Shown in pieces: positions 1 through 13,551 of a stretch of DNA of 64,000 nucleotides. The notes under the pieces were generated by a model. The model worked only from the letters and a program-made list of their open reading frames with translations. It ran no database searches and was not told the DNA's origin. This stretch comes from Valencia hispanica (lineage: Eukaryota > Chordata > Actinopteri > Cyprinodontiformes > Valenciidae). The translations under genes and the position numbers were made by a program. Each line of letters starts with the position of its first letter. Positions within the stretch are counted from its first letter, which is position 1. The stretch lies in assembly GCA_963556495.2 (NCBI GenBank), contig OY747716.1, positions 11,484,571 through 11,548,570 of the forward strand, in the 5' to 3' direction.

Positions 1-26
1 TCCACATGGCGTAGCCTCAGCATGTT
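1..26 (-). CDS. ift74: ift74 coding exon 15 (cut by window edge)
   Basis: After a CCGTCCAG acceptor the frame reads NMLRLRHV, consistent with the segment after HCSR in IFT74, though less conserved than its neighbours. It runs off the left edge. Confidence 0.65.
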
Positions 27-3000
27 CTGGACGGAGGAGAACGCACGCTTCAAATCCTAAATGCTCTCCTACTCACCATCACTCTCTCTCTCCTGCTGTT
101 GCTCACCCTGCTGCAGTGTTCCAGGAGTGAGACGATGTTCTCCTGGCTCTGGGTGAGCTTCTCCTGCTCCTCTGCTTTGGACTCCTCAAACGACTCCAGG
201 AAGCCTGAAAGAAGGGAGGACGACTCCAGAAGAGTTGAAACATGACAGACAAACATCTCCCATATGTTCACCAGAGGAGCAGATCCAGGGATTAGAATCT
301 AAAGCTCCCACATTTTTCACCAAGTCTGGTTGAAACTCACGGTCTATTTCCTCCTCCTTCCTCTTCAGCTCCTTGTACTTCTGTTGGCACTCCCCTTTAT
401 GAGGGGAAAAAAAACAGACTTTAGTTAGTCATTGATTATGTGATTGTATTTACATGTCAAGACAGAAAGTGAGAGCGTTACCCTGAGCTGCTTCTGAGTC
501 CTGCTCCAGGTTACGGACGTCCTCTGTGATCTGTCTGGTCCTGTCCCTGATCTCAGTGAGCCTGAGAGGACACACACAGACACACACACACACATTATTA
601 TAGTATAGCAGCTGGCTCCGTTTTAAAGCAACAAGCTGCTTGTTAACCCATGTGAATTACACACTGTCTCTCCATGCTGGCTATTTCCTGGTTGTCCTCC
701 TTCACCTAGGGAGAAAAAACAAAAACATCCCACTAAGTTGGATTCATTTTATTCCACAAAACCACTCAACCTTCACATTATTCAAATGATATATCTATAA
801 AATATCTATCTATCTATCTATCTATCTATAAAATATCTGAGTGAACAGCTTGGAGCTTGGAGCCGAAGCTGTGTGAGGTATCCATCACCTGCTTCAGCAG
901 CTTCTCCCTCTCCTCCTGAGGGGAGCCCAGGCTCTTGTGCTCGGCCTCCATGGCGGCGCGCTTCCCCTCCAGCGCCGACAGCGTCTCGTGAAGCCGAACC
1001 ATCTCCTGTTTTATCTGGGAGTGGGACAGCTCCTGCAGGGAGAGGGAAGAGGCGGGGTGAACATCGCTTCCCGGCTGTCTCTCTTAAACTCCAAACTCCC
1101 TTCCTTTCAACCCGACTCACTGCTTCGTAGTCTTCCCTCCTGGTCACCAGAAGGTCCAGCTCTTCCTGCAGGACTGCAAGCTCCTGCAAAACAAAACGGA
1201 ACACAGAGGCAAGGAGATGGTTATCGTTGATGGTTTATTTTTTAACACATTATGGTAGAAGGTAGACGTACCTGCAGCAGTTCTTCATTGGCTGTTGTCA
1301 TGGAGAAATATTTCTCCCGCTTTGCTGCAGGCATTGCCTGGACGACTTCATCAGCCACCTGCCTTTCCCTCCTGATCTCCTCCTCGATCGCCCGGTTAAC
1401 CTCTTCTCTTCTGCAGAGCAAACACGCAGGACACAAAGGGCCTGGAGTTGAGCTTTCATACGGATTGGTGCTTCGTTTCACTTGTGGAAAACACGAACCA
1501 AAGAAGATCCGGTCCACAGGCCCCATACATGGGACCGATCAGATAAGCAGTGGGAACAGATAAAGAGATCCTGGGTTCTTAAGTTAGAAACCTAAAACTA
1601 AATGTGTCCAAGGATGTTCCCGGAATTATTCATCTAAAAAGCTAAAAATAAATGAATCCCACATTAAAAGGGGACATATTCTGCCTCTTTTTAAACAAGT
1701 TATAACAGATCTATGGTCTGTACAAAACATATTAATGCACAAAATAACTCTCACATAAAGTTCTTGACCATTTCAGTCCCTTTCAGAATGAACTGTTTTA
1801 GGGCTCTGTTACTGTTCAGTAAATCAGCGGTTGTAGGCCACGCCCACCTATCTTGTTACTAGGCTGCGGGTTTGCCACACATGAGAATGGTACGGAATTG
1901 GAATTGGCCAAGGTGTGACTTGTGTGGGACGGTTATTTGCAAATAAAGTCACACCCACCTTCTTCCGGTCCATGGGTCCCCTACTGTCAAATGGTGTCAA
2001 TGGAGTGATACAAGTTGTTTTTGGATCCCGTTTGAAATGTTCGATAGATTTAAGACACAATGTGATGTCCGTGAATTTTAAAGACACATTTTGATGCAGA
2101 GAAAGCGCTAATTTTCGACAGGCAGCCAAAGTTACTGTAGGTTTAGTGTGAAAACTCATAGAAGACGAAGGGTGGCAGTGAGTTTAGCGAGCTTTGCATC
2201 GTTCTTCCAGGACGAAGGAAAGGAACATTAAACATGGAAAACCACTCTAAATCTGGCCATGTAGAAAGTGGCAGCTATGCTAGGGGAGAAATAGTCGGTG
2301 GAGTGAGAGCCAGCAATAACAAACAGGTGTGTGTTAACATCATCCCAAGAGGGAAAGACATCAGCAACAAGCTGCCAATCAGTCTGGGAAGGGGTAGAGA
2401 ATTCAGTTCAGATTAGGCAAAAGTTCCAGATGGTAGTCCATGAAGGACAGCTCCATGTTTGGACAAAACCAACTCCAGGCCATCAGCCCAGACTCTGTGA
2501 AGCATGGTGTTGGAGGGGTGATGATCTGGGCTTGTTTCTTGATCTTGCAGTCACTCATACGACAATAAACTCCCCCGTGTTCCACAGTATTCCTAGCGTT
2601 AAATGTGAGTCCACCTGTCAGACAGCTGAAGCTTGGTCCAAACTGTCATCAACAGGACAATCATCCCAAAACAAAGAAGCACATCCACCACTGATATATT
2701 CCCAGTCAAGGTTCTGGGCTAAATTCACATCAAATTCAAAAATACTTTATTAATCCCAAAGGGACATTAAATGTTGTTGGTACTCATTATCCAAGTTTCT
2801 TCAAAGATTTGTTGCAGATGCTGATGGCCATGGGGAGAGATGATCTCCTGGAGCGCTCCGCAGAACAGAATAAGCTTCTGACTGAAGACATTCTGTAGTT
2901 GTATGTCAGTCTGATGAAGAGGATGCTCAGGGTTGTCCACAATTATCTTTATTTTATGAAGAATCCTTTTTTGCACACTAATGTCCAGAGGGTCCTCAAC

Positions 3001-6000
3001 ATCCAACCTGTTTAACAACGATCTCCCATTGCCCATAATGATTGATAGAGGAGATGGTTTGAACTTCCTCCTTTTCTCTCTCCTCTTTGCTCCTGCTCTT
3101 GATCCACAGCGTCTCCTTTTCAACTCATCTGGGATTGGTGGCTGTAGTTAAGGTGTTATTTGAGCTTATCAGCTAACCACCTTGTTGCCATGGTTATGCA
3201 TCGTAACAAATGCCAGAAAAACCCATCCAGCTGCACAGCAGTCAAAACTAGAGATAATAGTTGTCCAAAAAATAGATTGTTTCTGCCGGAAACGGAGGAA
3301 TTACAAGTCTTTAAAAGATGAAAATCAGAACAAAAGCAACAGAGCTACTCCAACATGCTGCAACCTTGAGGGGTGCAATTCTGAAAAAAAAGAAGACCCT
3401 GAATGAAATGTGTGGGACTATAAAGATGAGCTGGCCAAGATTTCTCCATACCAATATGAGGCTGATAATAATAATTAATCATATTAATAAGTGCAGTTTA
3501 ATTAATGTGGGCCAAAACGGTCAAGTTAAAACTAGCCCTGGGCTACAGAATGACTTTTTATTTATTAACAATGCTAAAACTATTTTACTGTAACATTTTT
3601 AATCGCTTTTTATTTGAAAAAATAAAGATGGGGGGGGGGGAGCACTGTAGATTGGAAACATACATAAAAGTTTATTCATAAAGTGAAGTATTATTTAGCC
3701 AGGTTTATTAGATGGGTGTGCCCAAGTCTGCTTTTGAGTAAAAAAACAAACAAAAAAAACAAAGAAGATTTCACAAACCAATTTGTTTTCTCTGTCTCAA
3801 TCCTAAATGACATCCTCCTATGTATGTCCAACAGGATTCTTAATTTTGGTATTCCTAGCTCACATTTTAAACAAATATATACTGCTCATTATGAATCCTT
3901 GAGGATTTCTAACGTAACTACAGTCTATTCAGCACATGTGCAGCCTCAACTAAGGAAGTATAATAATGAGGAAGTTAAGTAAGGAGGACGGACTTCATTG
4001 ATCATGAATGGTCCGCCAGCAGGAACAATCTAAGTTATACAGGGCGCAAGGGTCACTTTGCTTTGACTGCTTATAGACAACAGGTGAAGAAGTTCAGATG
4101 TGTGCGTGTGGAAACACAGGTAAGTGTTTCTAAGTACCTACTAGTACAGCTAAGGACTCTCAGAGTGCTCGTATAAGGAGTTATATAGACTGCGCTTATA
4201 TCAGAACAGAAGCAGCTGCATTGATTCTTCTCAGATTTTCAGTCTCCACTTGTTTGCTTTCTCTTTAGTTGTCGGAGAGAAAAACATAAAAGCACTTCTG
4301 GTCCTGTGTGTCAGCTGATCTGCTTTATGAGCCCGTCATGTTCTCAGCACCCAGACTATTAGTTACAAGTTCTGACAGAAGCACAGACTTTTTTTTTGGG
4401 GGGGGGAGATTCAGCATTTTTTTTACATTTTGTTTCTATGCTACACCGAAAACAAAATTCTTAGCATACATCAAATGTATGAGAAGGGATGTGGCAGCAG
4501 ATCTGTGGAGGGGCTGTAAGACACCGGTGAGAAGCAGACAACTGGAAATGCAAGAAATACTGTAGAAAATGAGAAGTTGCCTCATAAGGTGAGGATGATG
4601 ATGATGACGATGAGAATTATGAGATCAGCCCACATCTACACTGAAGGAACTGAGTGATCTCTAGGCAGTTTGGACCACAGTCACCACAAACAAATGTAAT
4701 TAGGGATGTCCGATATTACCGGCTGATATTGGTATTTAAAATGTAATATCGGAAATTATCGGTATCGGTTTCTACTTTTATAATGACAACCATTATACCT
4801 TACTTTCATACCATGCACATATTATACATCAAACTCCTCAGCTAATAGTCCTCTCACTCAAAAGGTCAAAACATGACAGATCTGAGGTGTAGTTTTTGAG
4901 ATGTTGTCGTTTGTTTGGCAGAACTCGCCTTCAGCGTTTAGGTAGACGTCCATATGCAGTATCGGAGATTAGGGTCTCCTTGGATAAACTGTAGGTGTGT
5001 GTCTGGTTTATTTTGGTTAAAACATGTTTGTTCTTCATTCTGTGAAGTTATTCGCAGTAGGTAGAGAATCCAGAAATTGTACTCAAAGAGCAGCGATACT
5101 TAACAAAAATATTACTCAAGTAAAAGTAAAAAGTAGTGTAGTAAAACTACTCTTAAAAGTATTTTTTCTTCTTCAAAAAGTTACCCAAGTAAATGTAACT
5201 GAGTAAATGGGTACCTGAGTAAATGGGTGGGTGTGGTCTACAACTGCTAATTTGCATAAAAGTGACAGAGCCCTCTTAAAAGCTCATTTCTGAAAGGACT
5301 AAATAATTGAGCTGTGAGATCCCTTTATGTGAGTGATTTGGTGCAAAGAACTTCATTAAAATGTTTTTTATAGACCACTTATAACTCATTTAAAAAGAAA
5401 GGCATAATATGTTCCCTTTAAAGAAGGGAAACATCTGTTGATGAAGCTGATGCTTTAAGCTGATAAAAAATGAGTTTCTATACTCAAAATGGGAACAAAG
5501 ATTTTTCCTGGGAAAAAAATATAGTTTATCTTTTTTTGGGGGGTGAATATTTGTCTTTGTTTATTAAAATGACTAAATAACTTTTTCCTATTTCAGCAAA
5601 GCCTGAATTGAATTTTTGTTTTGATTCTTTCCAAAGTAAAACGATGGACCGACGCTGGCGTCTTCTCCTCCTGCTGAGCCTTTCTGCAGTGGCTGACTTT
5701 GGAGTGCCAGTGAAAGTTGTGAAAAAACGTGCACTGGTATGAAGTTTTAGGAACTGTCCACATTGGAAGGGTTTTTTTCCTAAAAACAGGTTGTCGGTTT
5801 TAAACACAGCTGCATCACGGGACCATTTCCAGAAATGTTTTCATCAGAGAATGGCCCAAAACTCTATTTTAAAAGGTGAAACTAATATATGATAGACTCA
5901 TTACATGCAAAGCAAGATATTTTAAGCCTTTATGCGTTATAATTTGGATGATTATGGCTTACAGATCATGAAACCTTTTGCATCAATGACTGCCTCAATG

Positions 6001-9000
6001 CAGTTTGTTGGCCAATCAAGCACAGTAGTTAATCCCACGGTCATTGAAGCAGGTTTTGCTACTTTCGGCAGTGCAGGTAGGTACCAAGTCCTGCTGAAGA
6101 ATGAAGTCAGCATCTCCATAAAGCTCGTCTGCAGAAGGAAGTGCTCCAAAATGTCCTGGTAGATGGCTGCATTAACTCTGAACTTAATAAAGCTCAGTGG
6201 ACCAACACCAGCAGATGACATGGCTCCCCAAATCAACAGACTGTGGAAACTTCCACTGGACTTCAAGCATCTTGGATTGTGGGCCTCTCCATTCTTCCTC
6301 CAGACTCTGGGACCTTGGTTTCTAAATGAAAAGCAACATTTGCAGTTATTTTTTCTTTAGCCCAGGTAACATCCTTCTGACGTTTGTTGCTCAGGAGCGG
6401 CTTGACAAGAGGAATACGACATTTGAAGCCCATGTCCAGGATCAGTCTGTGTGTGGTGGCTCTTGATGCACTAACTCCAGCCTCAGTCCTCTCCTTGTGA
6501 AGGTCCCCAACACTTTTCAATGTCCTTTTGCTGACAATCCCCTCCATGATGCTCTCATCTCTGCTGCTTCTTCCACACTTTTCCCTTCCACATAACTTTC
6601 TATTGATGTGCTTTGATACAGCACTTTGGGAACATCCAACTTGTTTTGCAATGACCTTTTGAGACTTTCCCCCCTTATGGAGGGGGTCAATTATGGTTTT
6701 CTGTACAACTGTCAGGTCAGCAGTCTTCCCCATAATTGTGATTCCTACTGAACCAGACTGAGAGACCATTAAAAGGCTCAGGAACACTTTGGAGGTGTTT
6801 TGGATTAATTGATTAGAGTCAGAGTGTGACACTTTGAGCCTAAAATATTGAACATTCACAATATTCTAAATTTCTGAGATTTTGAATTTAAGGTTTTCAT
6901 AAGCTGTAAACCATAATCATCAAAATTGTAACAAATAAATGCTTGAGATATCTCGCTTTGCATGTAATGAGTATACCTTATATTATTAGCTTCACCTTTT
7001 AAGTTGAATTATTGAAAAATGAGCTTTTGCACGATATTCTAATTTTTCGAGTTTCACCTGTATGAAGGGCAAAATTTTCACTCTTGAACCAGTTTAAAAA
7101 ACAACTAAAGCTGTTCTCGTGTAGACACCAGAGGAAAACGAAAATACTGTCCAGTTTTAGAAAAAGATTTTCCTGTGTGGACGGGTCCCCTAACTCGTTG
7201 ATCTACCTTTTTCATGTCCTCCTGTTTATGGTTCTCCAACTATTGTCCATTCTTTAGCTGGTCACAAACCTGACAGACAAGTTTCTTCAAGTCATCCCTC
7301 CTAACGACAACTATTCAAATGTATCCACGCTCGTGATCGAAGGCAACCAGATTACTCTGAATGACACAGACCAACAAGCCCTGTCTAGTTATCCCACACT
7401 GGTTGAACTCCATCTAGGTAGGAACCTGGTCACTACTGTACAGGCCAAGTACTTCTCTGGGCTATCACACTTAAGAGTTCTATCCCTAGCCAGAAACAAG
7501 ATCAGCAGGTAACTACGCAAGCTACATACAGCGGCTCTTGTGTTCAGTTCTACAATATATTCTGTCCAATTGATGGTTCTTGCTTTTGTTTATGGTTCTT
7601 GTTCTAGTCTGGACCCTGAAGCTTTCACTGGTTTGAATGTTCTAGAAGAGCTGGACCTGTCCAGTAACAACTTAACAGATCTCCCTGGCAAGCTATTGAC
7701 TGAGCTAAAAAGTCTAAAGGTAAACTGTGCAAAGAAGGTCCAGATTTGTTAAAAATACTGAAGAATCCTGAAAGAGTGGCCTGATGCTTTTGGGATCTAC
7801 TGCACATGCAGACAAGTGTTTGTAATAAATATAATTTTTGGCAACAGATAGTTCCAACATGAGTGAAGGTCAAATTATAAAGGAGGATGCTTTGTATTAG
7901 ACTAGAGTTTGACATTAGGCACGTTTTCACCAGACGAGTTCCAGGACATTTCTGGGTGGGAAAAGCTGATGGGGTAAATCATCTAGCCCAGTCTTCTCAG
8001 CTGTTGAGTCTCCATACAAAATTGGCCAACATATCGTCACCAGTTCAGAAATGAGTGGCATCACTAATCGGGAACAAAAGGTTCCCACAGCAGCAGAGAA
8101 TAAGAGATCGACAATGGAAGAAGCAGGGATGGCTGCCACATTGCTGTGTGCTATGTTGGTATGCACCCCTTCGCCAGCAACTATTCCAATTTTAAAAATG
8201 CCGTTTATTTGGGGATGCCTGCTGATACCATTTCCAATGGAGTTCCATCCAATCAGCATGAGTTAACCACAAGTCTCGCCCAACAGCTCTACAGGTCCAG
8301 TTGGTTTCTGAAATGAACTGGGACGGTGTAGTAGCACACACCCTGAAGTTCCAGAAAGATTTACCCTGAAATTCCGATAGTGGTAACGCGCCTATGAAGA
8401 GCATTCAGGCAGCTAACGTTCCCCATATTTGGTAGGAATAGCCAGTTTCCTTGCATTTACCAACCTTGCCTTTGGTGTTCTCGTCAGACCCTGCACCTTA
8501 GAGAAAACCCCTGGAGCTGTTCCTGTCCTCTGCTCAACACTATTGGAATGATGAACGAAGCAAATGTCACCATTGGTACAAAGATTCCTTCATCAAAAAC
8601 ACACACAGAGTCGCAGCAGTTGTTGCTAAGCAATCTAACTACAACATGCATGACTACTTTACATGTCTTGTTCTTTAGGGGACCCAAACATCACCTGTGC
8701 ATCTCCGGCAGAGCAGAAAGGAAGACGTATTCTGGATTCTATAAATCTTTGTTCCACATCATCACCAGTCACTGTGTACACAGACCATAAATCCCCAACA
8801 ACACCAGTCACCTCTCAACAATCTACAAAACTCAGCGGTATGCCGATGGACACTTTAACAACTCAGAATTGTACCGTCAGCAAAGGTAAGACGTACTCTA
8901 CAATGCCTAAGCCATTCTTTCCCTTACACTCAGCACCCAAAAGTTCTGAAACTTATATTTCTACACAAACTAGTTCTACCCCTAACCCTACCCTACCTTA

Positions 9001-12000
9001 GTTGGGTTACATTTCCTAAACTTCTAAAAAAACAACAGTACACTTAACAGACTCTTATCATTCTCCACTCTGAAACCAGACCAGAAACCTGTGCTTGGCA
9101 ACACATGGAAGTTCATGGCCTGCGTTGCCGCCTTGGCACTGACCACCTGCACCCTCATCCTCACCGCCATCAAGGGACCTTCCTGGTACAAACGCTTCCA
9201 CAACTACAGACATCGGAGACTGGATGAAGATGGCGGGGAAGAGGGGCAGGAAACCATGTCAACTAAGACAGGAAGGTACGAGAGCCAGAATACGTTCCTG
9301 TTTGAGGAACTGAGTCATCGGATACAGGAGCAAGAGGAGGAGGATGGATACTTTGAGGATCCATACGTCAATGAGGCGGAGGATACAGAGGAAGAGATTC
9401 CAGGAGGATCAGAAGCTCACTTAGGGGCTGATAGCAAATTAAACTCTATAAATTCTAGATCTGGAAATGATACCCCACATTAAGTGGTAAATCGGATAAA
9501 TATGTAAAGTAAGCTAGTTGTTTAGCTTCTATGTACTGTGAAGAATTATTGTTTCAGGTTTACTGAGTCTTCTCTATGTCACTGTGTGTCTGATTGTATG
9601 ATTGGGGCATATCTAGCATATGTATAGCATAGCATCTTCAACAACTCCTTGAAGAATTAAATAGTATGAGCTACAACACCACCTAATTTCCCTCTGGGAT
9701 CAATACAGTATTTTTAAATTTGAATATTGAGCCACACACATTTATAAAGTGCTATTTTAACATAAATCTTTCCTCAATTCTAATTTACAACAGTGTGGAA
9801 GTTTTTTTTTTCTTGTGATAGAGATCTGCTTGGATAATGAGATATAAAGTCTTATGAAATGATTGGCAAGCACGTCACTAGACTATGGTCTCATTCTGAC
9901 TGGGTGAGCGGACTGTGATTGGGCAGTTTTCAAAAGACGGTTACCTCCAGGTCACCTCCAAAGGTGGTATGGGCCAAATTGACCAAAAATCAGTTCGCAT
10001 TGTCTTCACGGTCCTTTTGGTGCCACCATGAACTACCAACTAACCTGCTTTTCCAAACATTAGCTCTCAGGAACTCAGGAATTAAGGCTGGGTACAATGA
10101 AAGGATTTGGGGAATAAGTCCATTTGGGAATTTCCTCAGGACCAAAACATTCCAAAGTCAACAGTTCATGGTAGCAGTTGGGAACGGCAGAAAATCAGCC
10201 CCAGAGTTGTAGGTCACTCTGGTGTTAATGAAAAGAGTGTGGAGAGCCCATGCTAAGGCACACACTGTACACAGGTCACCGGCTACAGACCTCCAAACTT
10301 CATGTGGCCTCCAGATTAGCTCAAGAAGTGCAGAGAGAGCTTCATGGGCTGGCATTGTATGGCAGAGCAGAGCATCCAAGCAGAACTCCAAGTGCAATGC
10401 AAAAGTGTTGGAGGCCACCTTTGGACTTTGGAGATGGGTTTAGTTTTCTGACTGCAGCATGCCAAGAGCAAAGTTTGGTCAAAGTTGGGTTACTGTATGG
10501 GGTTGCTTTTCATGAATTAAATATATCATATTGTCTCCCCTGTATCGCGATACATATCGTATCGCCAGATTTTTGCCAATACACATCCCTAATATGGAAA
10601 GTACAGCTTTAAACAATGTTTATAAGAGGTACTACCAACAACGACTACCTGGGCGCCGCCATATTGGAACCCTGACCGCTCCGATCACGTTAACTGGAAC
10701 GCTGTTTACTCGGAAGTCAAACCCAGCTCCAACTTCCGAGGTAAATGGGACGCACCATGACGAACATGAGAACCTGTGAGGTTACTGTAATATTTTGTAG
10801 CCAAAATGGGTTCGAGGGACCTCGGCTAGTCCCCTATGTCATCATACATCACACGGGTAGAAGACAGTCAAATGAAGTGAATGATTCCTACTCTCTCCTC
10901 TCTGTGAAGATGCTGTCGATGCTTCGCGCCTCGATGTCATTCTGCGCTTTCAGCTGGGAACAACACAGCCAAACAGAAAGCAGTGAGGGAATGATAGCGA
11001 ATGTGTCCCCCTCTTCCATTACATCCAGCTCATGTTTACCATGTTGTAGTCGTTTATCATCTCCTCCATCTCCGTGTTGGTGTTGAGCTTGTCCACCAGC
11101 TGAAAATATATTTGACACAAACGAGAATTAAAAAGCATCCCAGATTATCACCAAGGTGTGTGAAATCCACCGATTCGTCCAATAAGACACCATGTAGCTA
11201 CAGAAGAGGACAGATCTCTCCTTGGTAAAGGTGACAGCAGAGGACGTTCCTGTTTACCATGTTGTAGTCAGCAAGCTGGCCCTGCAGGTCCTTAATCTCT
11301 GCAGCCAGGCCCTCCGCTCTGCAGCACACACAACACAGCTTGATGGGGTTCGATTTACAACTCACTGATTGCATCCTAATAACAATGTTTGGTTGGGTTT
11401 TGTTTGTTTTTTTTTATCATAAAAGATATGACTGAATCAATGTAACATTCACCTTTTCTCATAGGAGACGTAGACAGAGTTCTCCTGGTTGTAGTTTTCA
11501 ATCTCTTTGTGCAGCTTGCTGGTCTCCGTGGTCAGCTCGTTGATTTTACTCCTAGCGGTGAAAACAACCAAAACATTCACTTTATCGTCACGCTGTAGAC
11601 TAAAACGGAAATACGGGAGAGCTAATGGAATATTCTGCAGTGCTTCCCCAACCCTGCTCCTCAAATACGGGGAAACTCTGAAAGAAAACCTGTTAGAGCT
11701 TGTAAAAGAGCTGAGGAAGACAGCACACATGCAGCCGGAGCCTCTACGTTTAGGGTTGTCCAGTATGAGGGCACACTAAAATGTCCCGATTTTGATTTGT
11801 CAAATATTTACTAAAATAATGCAGCAGTTTCTTTTCCGCCTCACATATATGGTCTCGGCCAAAATTATTCCCATCTCTGGGAGATTTAAATGTAAAATGA
11901 TTTTTATTCAACCAGGAAGCTTGTTTTTGAAGGAAATGAGACAAACTCCTCTGAAATGACAAAAGAACGCAAGAGCGTTGTTACACTGCGTTCTTTTCTG

Positions 12001-13488
12001 GAAACACCAGTCAGGAGAATATTACTAAGTTCAAAGACTTAATTACAAAAGCAACAATTCACCAAGTATTTGGGGAATTATTGCTTTTATATAGATTTTT
12101 TTTCATATAGATTTTTTCACCAACTTTGGAACATTTTAAAGCAGTCGTCTCCAGAAGGGAGCGCTAACTCAGCCTTACACAAAGTTCTATGGAAAATGTG
12201 CTAAAATTGTTGTTGCACTCTCTGACCCAGCTGTCTAACTATCTGACTGAACATTTCTAAAGAAGTGAATCATCAAAGAATCAAAAGTGCATGACTCTGA
12301 GCTCCACTAACCAGCTGTCTGTATTATATTGTTAAGCTGCATGCAGGAATTCCAACTGTTAAAATTATAATAATGCATTAAGCCTTGTAACAAGAAAAAG
12401 TAAAACTTTAACAGTTATAGGTGAGGAGCAGACCGGTTGCTAAGTTAAATTTAGACCCAACAGCATCGATATTGAAAAAAGAAAACTGATCTTATTATCA
12501 TCAATAATCAATGTAAAAACCTTTTTTGGCATTACAGCTATCAATCAAACTTGTATAATTGATTTGCCTTTTTTGCGCGTTTCCACCAGCACCTGAACGA
12601 TTTATTTTTGAAGCTGGAAGGCCTCCATACAGTCACCCTAATCTTTAGCTCCGTCAACAGAATGATTATCTAATTCAACTAGCTGCCGCTGCTCCAAAAA
12701 GTTAACTTTACTTCGGTCCAAACAAATGTCAGTGAAATAAAAAGATTAATTTAAAGGACACATATTATTGGGTCTCTCCTGCCTCTATAAAACACTCAAA
12801 ACATGAATAAAAACCATCCATCCATTTCTTTTTTGTGCACATTTTTTGCTGTCAGAAATCTTCTGCTTCTACAAGCTGTTTGAAAAAAGTGACGTCACAA
12901 TAAGCGGAACTTGCATATACCCTCACCCGTCAAACCCCGCCCACCAATTCCATGCCATTCTCATGTGTGGCGAACCCGCAAGCCTAGTAACAAGAGTGGG
13001 TGTGGTCTGCAACAGCTAATTTGCATAAAAGTGACAGAGGCCTTATACAGCTCATTCTGAAAGGGCCTGAAGTGGTCAATACTTGAGCGGATTTTGCGCA
13101 AAGATCCTCATTATGTTTCATACAGACCATAGACCTGTTATAACTGGTTTATAAAGAGCCATAACGTGTCCCCTTTAAAACTAAATCTGAGGAGGGTGAG
13201 AATAATTCTAAACATTTCTTTGTTTTGGTCTTACAGCATGGAATAAAAAGAAAATACAATGCAATGTGACAGAATGGTAAAGGGTTGTTATGGTGGTTTA
13301 TGTCAACTATAATCCTCTATTCTCTTAACTGTAGTGTTCCCTATATCGACTAAAGTAGAATACTGTATATAATTACAGAAGCTAAAACAGCTCGTTGGAA
13401 AGATGGATCACGGCATAAGTCGGATTATTGTGTTACCTGAGAAGACCCAGGTAGTAGGATTTATCCAGAATCTGTCTCTGAGGCCCTT

Positions 13489-13551
<63 letters not shown>

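Noticed and set aside
6263..6859. 198-codon minus-strand frame as a DNA-binding host gene
   Set aside because: Helix-turn-helix and following sequence are a Tc1 transposase with breaks, bounded by terminal repeats.
13490..13547. CRISPR-like or regulatory GAGA array
   Set aside because: Simple AG dinucleotide microsatellite with no spacers.
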